From Planctomycetota bacterium (GTDB lineage: Bacteria; Planctomycetota; UBA1135; GCA-002686595), in NCBI GenBank assembly GCA_023150475.1, contig JAKLKU010000027.1, positions 1 through 61,410 of the forward strand: DNA of 61,410 nucleotides, written 5' to 3'. Within the stretch, counting starts at the first letter, position 1. Each line of letters opens with the position of its first letter. Position numbers and translations under genes: made by a program. The notes below the pieces were generated by a model. It was given only the letters and a program-made list of their open reading frames with translations. It was not told where the DNA came from and ran no database searches. Positions 1 to 7,968 of this stretch are shown one piece after another.

Positions 1-217
1 TCGAGAGGCTGCTGCGCTGGCGCGTTTTTCGGCCCGTTTCCAAGCCGGTTTTGGCGCAGTGATGCGGGGCAGTATCGGCCAAGCGCCACTCGAGCGCACG
101 ATCAGTCGGCCGTCCTTCGCCGTGATCGTCAGCGTGCGCTCGCCATCGAGCCAGTAACGGCCGACGCAGCGCGCGAGTTCGGCTTCCGCGAGCTCGACGT
201 CCGCAGGTGCTGCGCGC
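1..217 (-). pseudogene. degenerate or partial DUF3471-like C-terminal fragment at window edge
   Basis: Read on the minus strand, one frame is open from about 217 to the window edge and encodes a stretch with RYWLDGERTLTI followed by a Lys-Asp-Gly turn. This resembles the beta-barrel DUF3471 domain found at the C-terminus of some beta-lactamase-like serine hydrolases. The residues expected before it (ARLHAVFDAF) lie in a different frame, and the switch falls at a GGGG run near 230. No start codon or ribosome binding site is visible, and the tail beyond RITAPKP looks low in information. It may be a frameshifted remnant or a gene that continues off the left end. The domain call is weak. Confidence 0.25.
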
Positions 218-364
218 GCGACCCCGGAAAGCGTCGAACACCGCGTGAAGACGCGCCGAGAGGGAGCGCTCGGGTCGAGGTCGTCGCGACGCCACGCGCA
301 CGTCGATCGGAAGTCACGCCGCGCGCCGACTCCATCTGGCGGAGCGAGTACGGTGTGCGTAGGG

Positions 365-1681
365 CTAACGCGCCGCTTCGGCTGCGAGCAACTCGACCAA
401 GCCGAGCACGCGCGGCTCGAGCGTCTGGGCGTCGCCGCGCAGTTCGAGGTGCTTCTCGGCGCGTGACCAACGCAACGCGTACGTCTTGACCGGAGCCCAC
501 GACTCGGGCTCGGCTCGTTCGGGCAGAGCACGGTACGCCGCTTCGAACCGCTCGCGTTCGGCTTGGTCGAGCACGCGCACGTTGCGTTCGCCGTTGGCTC
601 GCGCGAACACGATCGTGCCGCTCGGATAGACGCGCACCGTGCGTCCACCGACGAGCTCGAGCTCGACCCACGGCCGCGCCGGTTGCACTTCGAGTTCGAG
701 CGCGGGCAGCGGCTCACGCCCTTCGACGTCGCGACCGACGACGCGGATCGCGTAGCGGCCGGGCGCGAGTCCGGCGAGCATCGCCGCGCACTCGAAGTCG
801 CGCAGCACCTGCGCTTGCGCCCGGTCGTTCGGCGGCGCGAGCGACAGTGGCGTCAGCACGATCAGCGTCTCGCCTTCCACAGGCTCGGCGCGCACGTCGA
901 AGCCCGCGAAGTGCCAGCCGGGCGTCGGATGCGAACCGCGGATCTCGACTTCGAGCTCTTCGCCGAAGTACGCGCGGCGCGGCGCGGCGGCCGAGAGCAC
1001 GTAGCCGACGTCGGCGTGCTTGCGCAGCTCGTCCGCGATCTGCGGACCGCACACGAGTTGGCTCTGCCATTCGCGACTCGTGTAGACCGCGCCGCTCGCG
1101 AGGTCGACCCGCCGCACGGCGCCGGAGGCGAGCACGAGCTCGAGCTGCTGCACCGGCCCGAGCGGCGACTCGAACCACGCCGTCGTCACGGCGCGTGACG
1201 TGTCGAGCCAGGGACCCGATTCGCGTTCGACGCCGGGCTCGCTCCCGTCGAGCGCGGGCTCGCTCCCCTCGGGCGCGAGCTCGTTCGCTTCGAGCGCGAG
1301 CTCGTCCGCATCCAGCGTGTACGGCTCGCGCGCCGCGTGCCACACACGCACGAGCTCGCGCGCCCCCGACGCGTGCACCCCCGACGCCCGAACGTCGACT
1401 TCGACGAAACCGAGTCCGTCGTCGGCGACGACGTGCACTCGCGCCCCGGCTCGGTGTTGGATCAGCGCCGACCAGTACGGCGTCGTGCGTCCTTCGCGGT
1501 CGCGCGCTTCGACGGTCAGCTTCCACCGCGCGAGCACGTCGTCGACGTGCTCCTGCCCCTCGGCCTTTCGCACGCGCGCGACGAAACGGCCGTCCGCGGA
1601 CGCGCATTCGACGGTCTCGAAGCGCTCCGCTTGCACGAACGACGTGGCGAGCGCGAAGCAGAACGCGGCGACGAACGGCAT
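365..1681 (-). CDS. secreted protein of unknown function
   Basis: Encodes 438 residues. I chose the internal ATG at 1681 because it is followed directly by a signal peptide (MPFVAAFCFALATSFVQA), whereas the longer reading frame upstream is Arg-rich non-protein sequence. The mature protein has an acidic low-complexity stretch with near repeats of the type ELA-x-EA and PE/DGSEP. Beta-rich segments follow, including one that reads like an immunoglobulin or Big-type fold (RAYFGEELEVEIRGSHP). The end is a helical C-terminus around YRALPERAEPESW. I recognise no catalytic motif. Its stop is 62 bp downstream... of no partner: the next gene upstream on the same strand, the esterase-family lipoprotein, ends at 1744, so the two could be co-transcribed. 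Function unknown; export to periplasm or surface is inferred from the signal peptide. Confidence 0.7.
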   Translation of the reverse strand: MPFVAAFCFALATSFVQAERFETVECASADGRFVARVRKAEGQEHVDDVLARWKLTVEARDREGRTTPYWSALIQHRAGARVHVVADDGLGFVEVDVRASGVHASGARELVRVWHAAREPYTLDADELALEANELAPEGSEPALDGSEPGVERESGPWLDTSRAVTTAWFESPLGPVQQLELVLASGAVRRVDLASGAVYTSREWQSQLVCGPQIADELRKHADVGYVLSAAAPRRAYFGEELEVEIRGSHPTPGWHFAGFDVRAEPVEGETLIVLTPLSLAPPNDRAQAQVLRDFECAAMLAGLAPGRYAIRVVGRDVEGREPLPALELEVQPARPWVELELVGGRTVRVYPSGTIVFARANGERNVRVLDQAERERFEAAYRALPERAEPESWAPVKTYALRWSRAEKHLELRGDAQTLEPRVLGLVELLAAEAAR

Positions 1682-1743
1682 CGTGGGCTTTCGGTCTCGG
1701 AGGGGCTCGCGGCGAGGAGGAGGATCGTCGAGCGGGGAACGGC

Positions 1744-3054
1744 TCACTTGGGCGGGAAGATGCGCGTCGGATCGCGCGGCGTCGCGGCGGTCGTGCGCGC
1801 GAGGAACGCGAGCCCGTCGTAATCGGCGCGCGGCGTCGTCGGCAGCAGTCGATTCACGTCGCTCGCGGCCTCCGCGTAGTCGGGAGCGACGTTGTAGCCG
1901 CCGAACCAACGCTGGCCGTGACCGGTCTCGAGCCACTGCGCGACCGCGCCGGACTTCGGCGCGCCACGCAAGTCGACGACGCAGTCGCCGCGATCCGCTT
2001 CGACGAACGGCGCTTCGAGCGCGCCGGAGGGCGGCGGGCCGATTCGATATCGACGGAAGCCCCAGGCACCTGCTTCGTCGCGATCGTTCGCTTGGAACTC
2101 GCCTTCACCGAAGAGGAACCCGAGCGCGTAGTAGCCCTCGCCGAGCGCCGCGCCGAGGTGCCCGCCCATCGCGAGCTCGTCGCTCGCGAGGTACGAGAGC
2201 GGCGCGCGCGTGACGTGGCCGTTGTGAGCCCACACGACGGCGCGCGTGCCCGGCCCCGCAGCGTCGAGCTCCGCGAGCAACATCTTCGCGAGCGCGAGGT
2301 CGCGTCCGCCCGGCGAACGGAACATCTCGACGCCGAGGCGGAACTCAGTGAGCCGCACGCGCGCTTCGGACGGCAGATCCGCGCGCGCGCCGAGCCGGTC
2401 GACGAGCGCGCCGGTTCGAGTCGCGAGGCTCTCGTAGTCCTCGATCTCGCCCGACCAGAGCTTCGACACGGCCGCGCCGAGCTCCGCGGCGATCGATCGC
2501 GCCTCGGCGAGCGCTTCGGCCTCGTCGGGCACGAGTTCGGCGAGTCGTTCCACTGCGGCGCTCGGATCCTGCACGTCGATGCCGACGAAGTGCGCACGCT
2601 CGGCGGGCTCGACGTCGAGGTTCCACTCGCGCAGTTCGCGCAGGAACGTCGCGTTCTCCTCGATCGCCCAGATCAACATGCCGAGCCCCTTCACGGCGGC
2701 GTCGAGATCGTCGCTTTCGCCTTGCACGTAGGCTTCGGTCGCGCGTGCGCGCGTCGCCGTCGCTTCGTACGCGATCAACCGGACGCCGTGCTCGCGCACG
2801 AAGTGCAACGTGAGCTCGCGCTTCAGCTCGAACGACTCGCGTTGACCGTGCGTCGCTTCGCCGAGCCCGATCACGCGCACGCCGTCGAGCGTCGCGCAGA
2901 AGCGTTCGAACTTGGAGCTCTTGGGCTTCGCCGGCACCGCCGCTTCCGCGATCCAGCGCGCGACCGGACTGCGCGACTCGACGGCGGGCGCCGCGCACGC
3001 AGAGACCAAGACGAGCAACGCCAACGACCGACCGAACTCTCGCGGGAACGCCAT
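1744..3054 (-). CDS. erythromycin esterase family lipoprotein
   Basis: Encodes 436 residues from the ATG at 3054. A lipobox (LVSAC) in the first 25 residues suggests a lipid-anchored envelope protein. The erythromycin-esterase-like fold (PF05139) is recognisable from GLGEATHGQ (E66, H69), the following EhGVRLIAYEA with E97, and VVWAHNGHV (H277, H280). These match the conserved acidic and histidine residues of the Ere/succinoglycan-biosynthesis family. Members with known activity open macrolide lactones, but most homologues have unknown substrates, so resistance should not be assumed. No Shine-Dalgarno is visible; TACCTT ends 6 nt before the ATG, suggesting a leaderless transcript. A strong hairpin upstream (3104-3135) separates it from the preceding gene. 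Confidence 0.85.
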   Translation of the reverse strand: MAFPREFGRSLALLVLVSACAAPAVESRSPVARWIAEAAVPAKPKSSKFERFCATLDGVRVIGLGEATHGQRESFELKRELTLHFVREHGVRLIAYEATATRARATEAYVQGESDDLDAAVKGLGMLIWAIEENATFLRELREWNLDVEPAERAHFVGIDVQDPSAAVERLAELVPDEAEALAEARSIAAELGAAVSKLWSGEIEDYESLATRTGALVDRLGARADLPSEARVRLTEFRLGVEMFRSPGGRDLALAKMLLAELDAAGPGTRAVVWAHNGHVTRAPLSYLASDELAMGGHLGAALGEGYYALGFLFGEGEFQANDRDEAGAWGFRRYRIGPPPSGALEAPFVEADRGDCVVDLRGAPKSGAVAQWLETGHGQRWFGGYNVAPDYAEAASDVNRLLPTTPRADYDGLAFLARTTAATPRDPTRIFPPK

Positions 3055-3060
3055 GGCGCG

Positions 3061-3066
3061 AAGGTA
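3061..3066 (-). promoter_or_regulatory. putative -10 box of a leaderless mRNA (TACCTT)
   Basis: On the minus strand TACCTT is followed by exactly 6 nt and the ATG of the esterase-family gene. With usual sigma-70 geometry, transcription would start at or next to the A of the ATG. No -35 element is obvious. Confidence 0.4.
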
Positions 3067-3103
3067 ACTCGCTCGCGGCGCTTTCAAAGCGTTCCGACGA
3101 AGA

Positions 3104-3135
3104 CGGCCGGCCGCCCCCCAAGGAACGGCCGGCCG
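3104..3135 (-). terminator. GC-rich hairpin terminator after the dockerin-like gene
   Basis: Two copies of the self-complementary 10-mer CGGCCGGCCG are separated by 12 nt, giving a 10-bp stem about 33 nt past the stop codon of the gene that ends at 3168. There is no T tract, so it is a hairpin-type or Rho-assisted terminator by inference. Confidence 0.55.
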
Positions 3136-3167
3136 CGACATCTTGCTCGACGCAGCGAGCGAGAGAC

Positions 3168-4931
3168 TTACGGAGCGATCGTGAACGTCAGTGCATCCGA
3201 GAGCTGCACACCGAGGAACGCAGCCGTGTCACGCGCCCAACCTTGGACCCAGACCTGCGCGCCGGCGACCAACGCGGGATCGACGCCCGACGCGATGCGA
3301 GCGTTGAAGTCCTGCGTGATGCTCGAGTCGCACAACGTCGTCGAACCGACCGTGCCGCCGGTGTTGACGAGCGGCGGGATGCGCTTGATCGGCCCCTTGA
3401 CGCACAACGTGCCGCCGAGGAACGGCACCGCTGCCGGGCCAGTGGTGCTGTAGAAGAGCTGGCCGATGTGCGACACCGCGGCCGGTCGCGGCGAGAGGTT
3501 CGTGACCATGATGTTCGCGGCGTTGCCGGCGGCAGCGCACGCGATGCTGACCATGTCGGGACCGGCGAACGAGATCGCGGGCACGCAACCGTTGCTGTTC
3601 ACCTTGCCGGTGCAGTAGTTCGTCGTGCCGGACCACTCGCATTTGTCGAGCAGACCGTTGTTGTTGCAGTCGGGCGCGCCCATCGCGATCTCGACGGCGT
3701 CGTCGATGCCGTTCGCGTTGCAGTCGACGAGCGGCTGGCGAATGATGTCGAGCGCGTCGAGTTCGGCGCCGAACGCGACGGCGAACGATCGCGCGGTGAG
3801 CAGTCCGAGGCTCTCCGCCGAGAACAGGATGCCGGGGAACGGCGAGACGCCGCCGGCGACCGGCGGGATCAGGATGTCACCCGGCTCGATCGGCGCGCCG
3901 AAGATCGAATCGGGCATGCCGATCACCGCCGAACCACGACGCACGGAGAAGAGCACCATGTCCGCGGCTCCGCCCCAACCCATGTACGGGCCCGGCGACG
4001 GTTGGAACCCGGCGGCGCCGTTCTCGAAGATCGCGAGCGCATCGAGGTCGTCGGTGCCGGGACCGACGAAGTCCAGCCCGAGCATCGGCGGCATCGCGTA
4101 GACCCCGAGCAGGCCGGCCGCGGGCTTCGCGAGGATCATGCCCGGCAAGAAACCGTTCGCCGCGGCCGAACCGCTGTACGGGATCCCGCACAGCGGATCG
4201 ACGAACGCCGCGTCGAGCGAGAAGAACGCGATCGCCGAACCGAGCGGCCCGTCGACGTCGACCGCATCGACGTTGTCGCCGGGATCGACCATGCCGCAGC
4301 CGGGAGGGAGCGGCTCGATCAACCCGAGACCCGGGTACGCGAACGCACTCGGGCCCATCAGGCCGTTGCCGTCCACCAGACCTGTGTGGCCGATGCCGAG
4401 CACCGCGGGCGGAATCGGGCCGGCGGGCAAACCGAGATCGACGAACACGTCCGCCGAGGCTTCACGCGCGCCGAACGCGCCTTCCGAGCCGACGTTGGGC
4501 GGCATCGGCGTCGCCGGCGGCGCCGACGCGAAGCGATCGACCGAGAACGCGACGCGACCCGGCGGCATGCCCGCGAGCAACGGTCCGTCGGTGCCGAACG
4601 ACAGCGCGTCGACTTCGACGCCGCAGGGCAGACCCGGCGGGTGCCCGACGCACCCCGCGTGCATCGGCAACCCGAGACCGCCCGCGCCGCCCGTGATGAA
4701 GATGCACGGCGGAGGCAGCGGCCCGAGCGCGGGCACACCGCCCGGCGTCGCGGCGACGAGCAGGTCGCCTTCGGTGATCGGTACGCCCGTGCACGTGTTG
4801 GGCACCGCGATCGTCGGGCTGCGGTACTCGATCGAGAACACGGTCTGGGCTTGTGCGGCGCCTGCGGTCGCGGCCACCGCCGCGAACGAGAGCGCGCGCC
4901 GAACGTGGCGCATGGAACGTGATGAACGCAT
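3168..4931 (-). CDS. secreted protein with dockerin/TSP3-like Ca-binding loop and planctomycete C-terminal domain
   Basis: Encodes 587 residues from ATG 4931, chosen because AAGGAG lies 6 nt upstream and a signal peptide follows (RRALSFAAVAATAGAAQA). The central part is Gly/Pro-rich with repeated phrases such as GDxL-x-P and DALDI, each in a beta-strand-like context. Near residue 450 the motif DCNANGIDD and then DCNNNGLLD form a calcium-binding loop pair like dockerin or thrombospondin type 3 repeats. Directly after it comes the shared C-terminal domain with YCTGKVNSNGC, a GGTLCVKGPIKR strand and a final VQLSDALTFTIAP. The function is unknown; an exported, calcium-stabilised surface protein is likely. 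A copy of the 34-bp motif described at 5061 lies about 130 bp upstream of the start. Confidence 0.8.
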   Translation of the reverse strand: MRSSRSMRHVRRALSFAAVAATAGAAQAQTVFSIEYRSPTIAVPNTCTGVPITEGDLLVAATPGGVPALGPLPPPCIFITGGAGGLGLPMHAGCVGHPPGLPCGVEVDALSFGTDGPLLAGMPPGRVAFSVDRFASAPPATPMPPNVGSEGAFGAREASADVFVDLGLPAGPIPPAVLGIGHTGLVDGNGLMGPSAFAYPGLGLIEPLPPGCGMVDPGDNVDAVDVDGPLGSAIAFFSLDAAFVDPLCGIPYSGSAAANGFLPGMILAKPAAGLLGVYAMPPMLGLDFVGPGTDDLDALAIFENGAAGFQPSPGPYMGWGGAADMVLFSVRRGSAVIGMPDSIFGAPIEPGDILIPPVAGGVSPFPGILFSAESLGLLTARSFAVAFGAELDALDIIRQPLVDCNANGIDDAVEIAMGAPDCNNNGLLDKCEWSGTTNYCTGKVNSNGCVPAISFAGPDMVSIACAAAGNAANIMVTNLSPRPAAVSHIGQLFYSTTGPAAVPFLGGTLCVKGPIKRIPPLVNTGGTVGSTTLCDSSITQDFNARIASGVDPALVAGAQVWVQGWARDTAAFLGVQLSDALTFTIAP

Positions 4932-5060
4932 GGACGACTCCTTGGACGAGGACCCGGGATCAGGTCGGACCATGTGCCCAAGTGACGCCGGCTGAGCGCG
5001 CGGGACAGAAATCGACATCGAAATCTGACTGCACGAACTCGCGAAGGTTGCACGTGCCCG

Positions 5061-5094
5061 CGGATTTCCTGCGCAACGAAAGGTGGCAGTAGGG
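5061..5094 (-). repeat. 34-bp dispersed motif, copy 1 (inverted relative to copy at 61125)
   Basis: Read on the minus strand the sequence begins CCCTACTGCCACCT and ends TTGCGCAGGAAATC. It matches the plus strand at 61125-61158 at about 32 of 34 positions. Here it sits in the otherwise featureless 352-bp gap between the dockerin-like gene and the dehydrogenase, upstream of the former. Weaker similarity (GCAACC and GCGA) continues downstream of both copies. The remaining gap holds no convincing gene. Confidence 0.6.
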
Positions 5095-5283
5095 CGCGAG
5101 ATGGCCGCGGCTCGCGCGCGAGACGCTCGAGCCAGCCACGCCGACTCCGCGTCACCCCCCCGCCTGAGCCCGCGCCTCCGCCTGCTCGTCCGCCTGCGCC
5201 ACCGCTTCGCCGCGGCTCCGCCCTGGCTCCGGCCCGGCTGCGGCCCGGCTCGGCCTTGGCCTCGCCGGAGCGCGAGCGCCAAG

Positions 5284-6075
5284 TCATTTCGGCTGCGAAT
5301 CGCGTGCGTAGAGCCCGACGCCCAGGCCGCCGGACACCGGCAGCACCGCGCCGGTCACGTACGAGGCCCGAGGCGAGCAGAGGAACGCGACCACTTCGGC
5401 GACTTCCTCCGGCGTGCCCGCGCGGCCCATCGCCGTGTTCGCCAGGATGCGCCGCTGGTACTCCTCGGCGACTTGTTCGCGGATGCGCTCGGTCAGGATG
5501 AGCCCGGGCTCGACCAGGTTGACCGTGACACCGTACGGCGCGGCTTCGGCGGCGAGGCTCTTCGTCAGACCGAGCAATCCGGACTTCGCCGTCGAGTACG
5601 CGACTTGGCCTTCCGCGCCGACCTCGCCGGCGACGGTGCCGATGTTGACGATGCGACCGAAGCCGCGTTGTTTCATGCCGACGACGACGTGGCGTGCCAA
5701 CGCGAGCGAGGCGCCGAGCACGGTGTCGAGCACGCGCTCGATCTCGTCCTCGGGCACACGTTCGACGTGGGCGTAGCGCGCGAAAGTCGCCGCGTTGTTG
5801 ACCAAGACGTCGATCGGCTTGCCCGCCTGCGCGAGCCGGTCGAGCGCGGCGAGCGTCGCCGGCTCGGTCACGTCGGCGACGAGCGCTTCCGCCGAGCCCT
5901 TGGTCGCCGTGATCGCCGTGACGGTCTCGGTCAACCGCGCCGCGTGTCGGCCGACGCACACGACGTGCGCTCCGTCGCGCGCCAGAGCGGCAGCGATCGC
6001 GCGGCCGATGCCGCGACCTGCGCCGGTCACGAGCGCAACGCGGCCCTTCAGCAGAGGATCGCTCGCTTTCGCCAT
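5284..6075 (-). CDS. short-chain dehydrogenase/reductase, FabG-like
   Basis: Encodes 263 residues from ATG 6075; the upstream extension is Arg/Ala-rich and unlikely to be translated. It is a classical SDR with a Rossmann fold: TGAGRGIG at residues 17-24 binds the dinucleotide, NNAA is at 93-96, and the catalytic Y160 and K164 sit in YSTAK. The C-terminal EPGLILTERIR and a glycine-rich end are typical of 3-oxoacyl-ACP reductases or acetoacetyl-CoA reductases, but substrate cannot be read from sequence. The position that normally holds the catalytic serine, 13 residues before the tyrosine, is threonine (T147 in NIGTVAG). It stands alone between two secreted-protein genes; the protein is cytosolic and about the usual family length. 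Confidence 0.9.
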   Translation of the reverse strand: MAKASDPLLKGRVALVTGAGRGIGRAIAAALARDGAHVVCVGRHAARLTETVTAITATKGSAEALVADVTEPATLAALDRLAQAGKPIDVLVNNAATFARYAHVERVPEDEIERVLDTVLGASLALARHVVVGMKQRGFGRIVNIGTVAGEVGAEGQVAYSTAKSGLLGLTKSLAAEAAPYGVTVNLVEPGLILTERIREQVAEEYQRRILANTAMGRAGTPEEVAEVVAFLCSPRASYVTGAVLPVSGGLGVGLYARDSQPK

Positions 6076-6162
6076 GCGGCCGGGCAGCGTGCGCCGCCGT
6101 GCCCCGCCGGTCAAGGCCGCGCACGCTCTCCGCGCGCCGAGAGGCACCGCGCCAACGGCGCT

Positions 6163-6238
6163 CAACACGCTCTACACGCTCTACACGCTCTACACGCCCA
6201 ACGCCCAACGCCCAACGCCCAACGCCCAGCGCCCAGCG
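6163..6238. repeat. two adjacent short tandem repeats (9-bp and 7-bp units)
   Basis: Three to four copies of a 9-bp unit containing TACACGCTC run into six copies of a 7-bp unit: CCCAACG four times (6197-6224), then CCCAGCG twice (6225-6238). The tract fills the 230-bp gap between the divergent dehydrogenase and the gene that starts at 6306, ending about 50 bp before the putative -10 box at 6290. Confidence 0.85.
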
Positions 6239-6305
6239 CCCGACACGCGACCTGCCGCCGTGCGCCTTCCCGTGCAACCGACGCAGCGGTAGCTTGCGAG
6301 TTCAC

Positions 6306-7967
6306 ATGAACGCCCGTCGTCTCGTACTCGGCGCCGTGGCAGTCGCTCTCATCGCGCTCGGCGTCTGGTTCGCGGCCACGCGAAGCGGCGAGTCGATCGA
6401 CGTCGCCACTGCGGACCGCGACGCACGCATGGCGCCGACGCCCACCGCGCCGGCGGTGCCGCTCGAGACTCCCGACGCAGCCGCCGGCGACGCAGGCATC
6501 ACCCGCGAGGAGCGCCGCGTCGATGAAACGCCGAGCGCGGGCGACGAACGGCACTTCGTCGTGCGCGGCAAGGTCTTCGACGCGGCGAGCGGCGAGCCTT
6601 GGTTCGGCGCGACGATCGAGGCACGCTACGCCGGCGGCGACACGCTCCTCGACACCGAGAGCGACGAAGACGGTCGTTACGAGCTCGTGCTCGAAGGCGG
6701 CGTGCCGGCGCGGCTCGACTTCGTCGCGTTCGTCGAGGAACGCGCGGCGCTGATGCACGCGGGCCTCGCGACCGCGGGCAAGCACGAGTTGACCGTCGAC
6801 TTCGCGGTGCCGGGCGCGTTCGTCGTCGCGGGTCGCGTGCTCGACGCGAAGACGAGTGCGCCGATCCCCGGCGCGGAGATCCGCGTGTTCGCCGACGGCG
6901 CTGCCTTCGCCGAAGGTTGGAACGACGGATTCTCGGACAAGGAAGGTCGCTTCACGATCGACGAGCTCTCCGAGCTTCCCCGCACCGGTCTGCACGTCGT
7001 CGCACTCGCCGAAGAGCGTCAACCGCTGCACCTCGTGGGTCTCGAAGTGCCGGCGAACTCCGACACGCTGCGCGTCGAGCTCGCGCTCGAACCGCTGCGC
7101 GTCCTGCGCGGCCGTGTGGTCGACGCGACGAACGGCGCGCCGATCGCCGACGCGCGCGTTGAAACGTCCGCGACGTCGGACGCGTTCGCGGAAGGCGGCT
7201 CCGAGTCGCGCAGCGACGCGAACGGCGACTTCGAAGTCGAACTCGGCGAACTCCCTGCGACCGACGCACTGCTCTACGTCCAAGCGAAGGGCTACGCGAC
7301 CGTCGCGCGAGACGTGTCGAGCTGGAACGACGGCGACGAGATCCGGCTCGGCGCTCCGACGAAGCTCGCGGGCCGAGTGCTCGACGCCGCGACGAAGACG
7401 CCGCTCGCCGACGTCGAGCTCGCGCTCGAACCGTTCGGCTTGCCCGAGTCCGTCGCCGTGGAGTACCAGGACAACGCGACGACCGATGCCGACGGGCGTT
7501 TCGAGCTCACGCTCGAAGCGGTGCCGCTCGGACACGCGCGGCTCGTCGCGGCATCGACGGGCTTCGCTCCGACGCGGCTCGAAGTCGCGACGCCGACGAA
7601 CTCGACGGTCACGGTCGAGCTCGAGCGCGCGATCCACGTGCGCGGCATCGTCCGGCGTGCGGGCGACGGCGCCCCGGTCGACGGCGCACGAGTGCGCGCG
7701 CTCTTCGGCGACGACCGCGGCAGCGTGCACGAAGTCGCGGAGACCGAGAAGGACGGCGAGTACGAGCTCGAATTGCCGGTTTCGACGGCGCGCGCGGCTC
7801 GCTGGGTCGTCGAGTACCGAGGTCGCCGCCGCGGTTTCGGCGCGCTCGAGTTCGCGCAAGTGCCTCCGGCCGAGGTCGTGCGCGACTTCGAAGTCGACCT
7901 GCCGCTGCCGCGCGGCGTGCGGGTCGAGAAACTGCGCAAGCCGCCGAACGACGATCAGGAAGAGTGA
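6306..7967 (+). CDS. membrane-anchored protein with repeated carboxypeptidase-regulatory-like domains
   Basis: Encodes 553 residues from ATG 6306. An N-terminal segment (residues 4-24, ARRLVLGAVAVALIALGVWF) acts as an uncleaved signal anchor or signal peptide and is followed by a disordered Pro/Ala/Thr linker. The rest is five or six tandem beta-sandwich repeats of the carboxypeptidase-D regulatory type, each with the pattern GRVLDA-x(4)-PIPGAEIRV and a later DxxGRFxI/ELxELP turn. Such domains usually mediate protein or carbohydrate contact rather than catalysis. TAGCTT lies 10 nt before the start with no good ribosome binding site. The stop codon lies 1 bp from the stop of the convergent metalloprotease gene. 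The protein probably faces the periplasm; partner unknown. Confidence 0.8.
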   Translation: MNARRLVLGAVAVALIALGVWFAATRSGESIDVATADRDARMAPTPTAPAVPLETPDAAAGDAGITREERRVDETPSAGDERHFVVRGKVFDAASGEPWFGATIEARYAGGDTLLDTESDEDGRYELVLEGGVPARLDFVAFVEERAALMHAGLATAGKHELTVDFAVPGAFVVAGRVLDAKTSAPIPGAEIRVFADGAAFAEGWNDGFSDKEGRFTIDELSELPRTGLHVVALAEERQPLHLVGLEVPANSDTLRVELALEPLRVLRGRVVDATNGAPIADARVETSATSDAFAEGGSESRSDANGDFEVELGELPATDALLYVQAKGYATVARDVSSWNDGDEIRLGAPTKLAGRVLDAATKTPLADVELALEPFGLPESVAVEYQDNATTDADGRFELTLEAVPLGHARLVAASTGFAPTRLEVATPTNSTVTVELERAIHVRGIVRRAGDGAPVDGARVRALFGDDRGSVHEVAETEKDGEYELELPVSTARAARWVVEYRGRRRGFGALEFAQVPPAEVVRDFEVDLPLPRGVRVEKLRKPPNDDQEE

Positions 7968-7968
7968 G

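Noticed and set aside
1682..1936. N-terminal extension of the first secreted gene to an upstream start
   Set aside because: The extension is Arg-rich and overlaps the end of the esterase gene. The internal ATG at 1681 is followed immediately by a signal peptide.
1744..3054. Macrolide resistance gene
   Set aside because: Family membership does not establish the substrate, and the lipoprotein signal argues against the usual cytosolic role.
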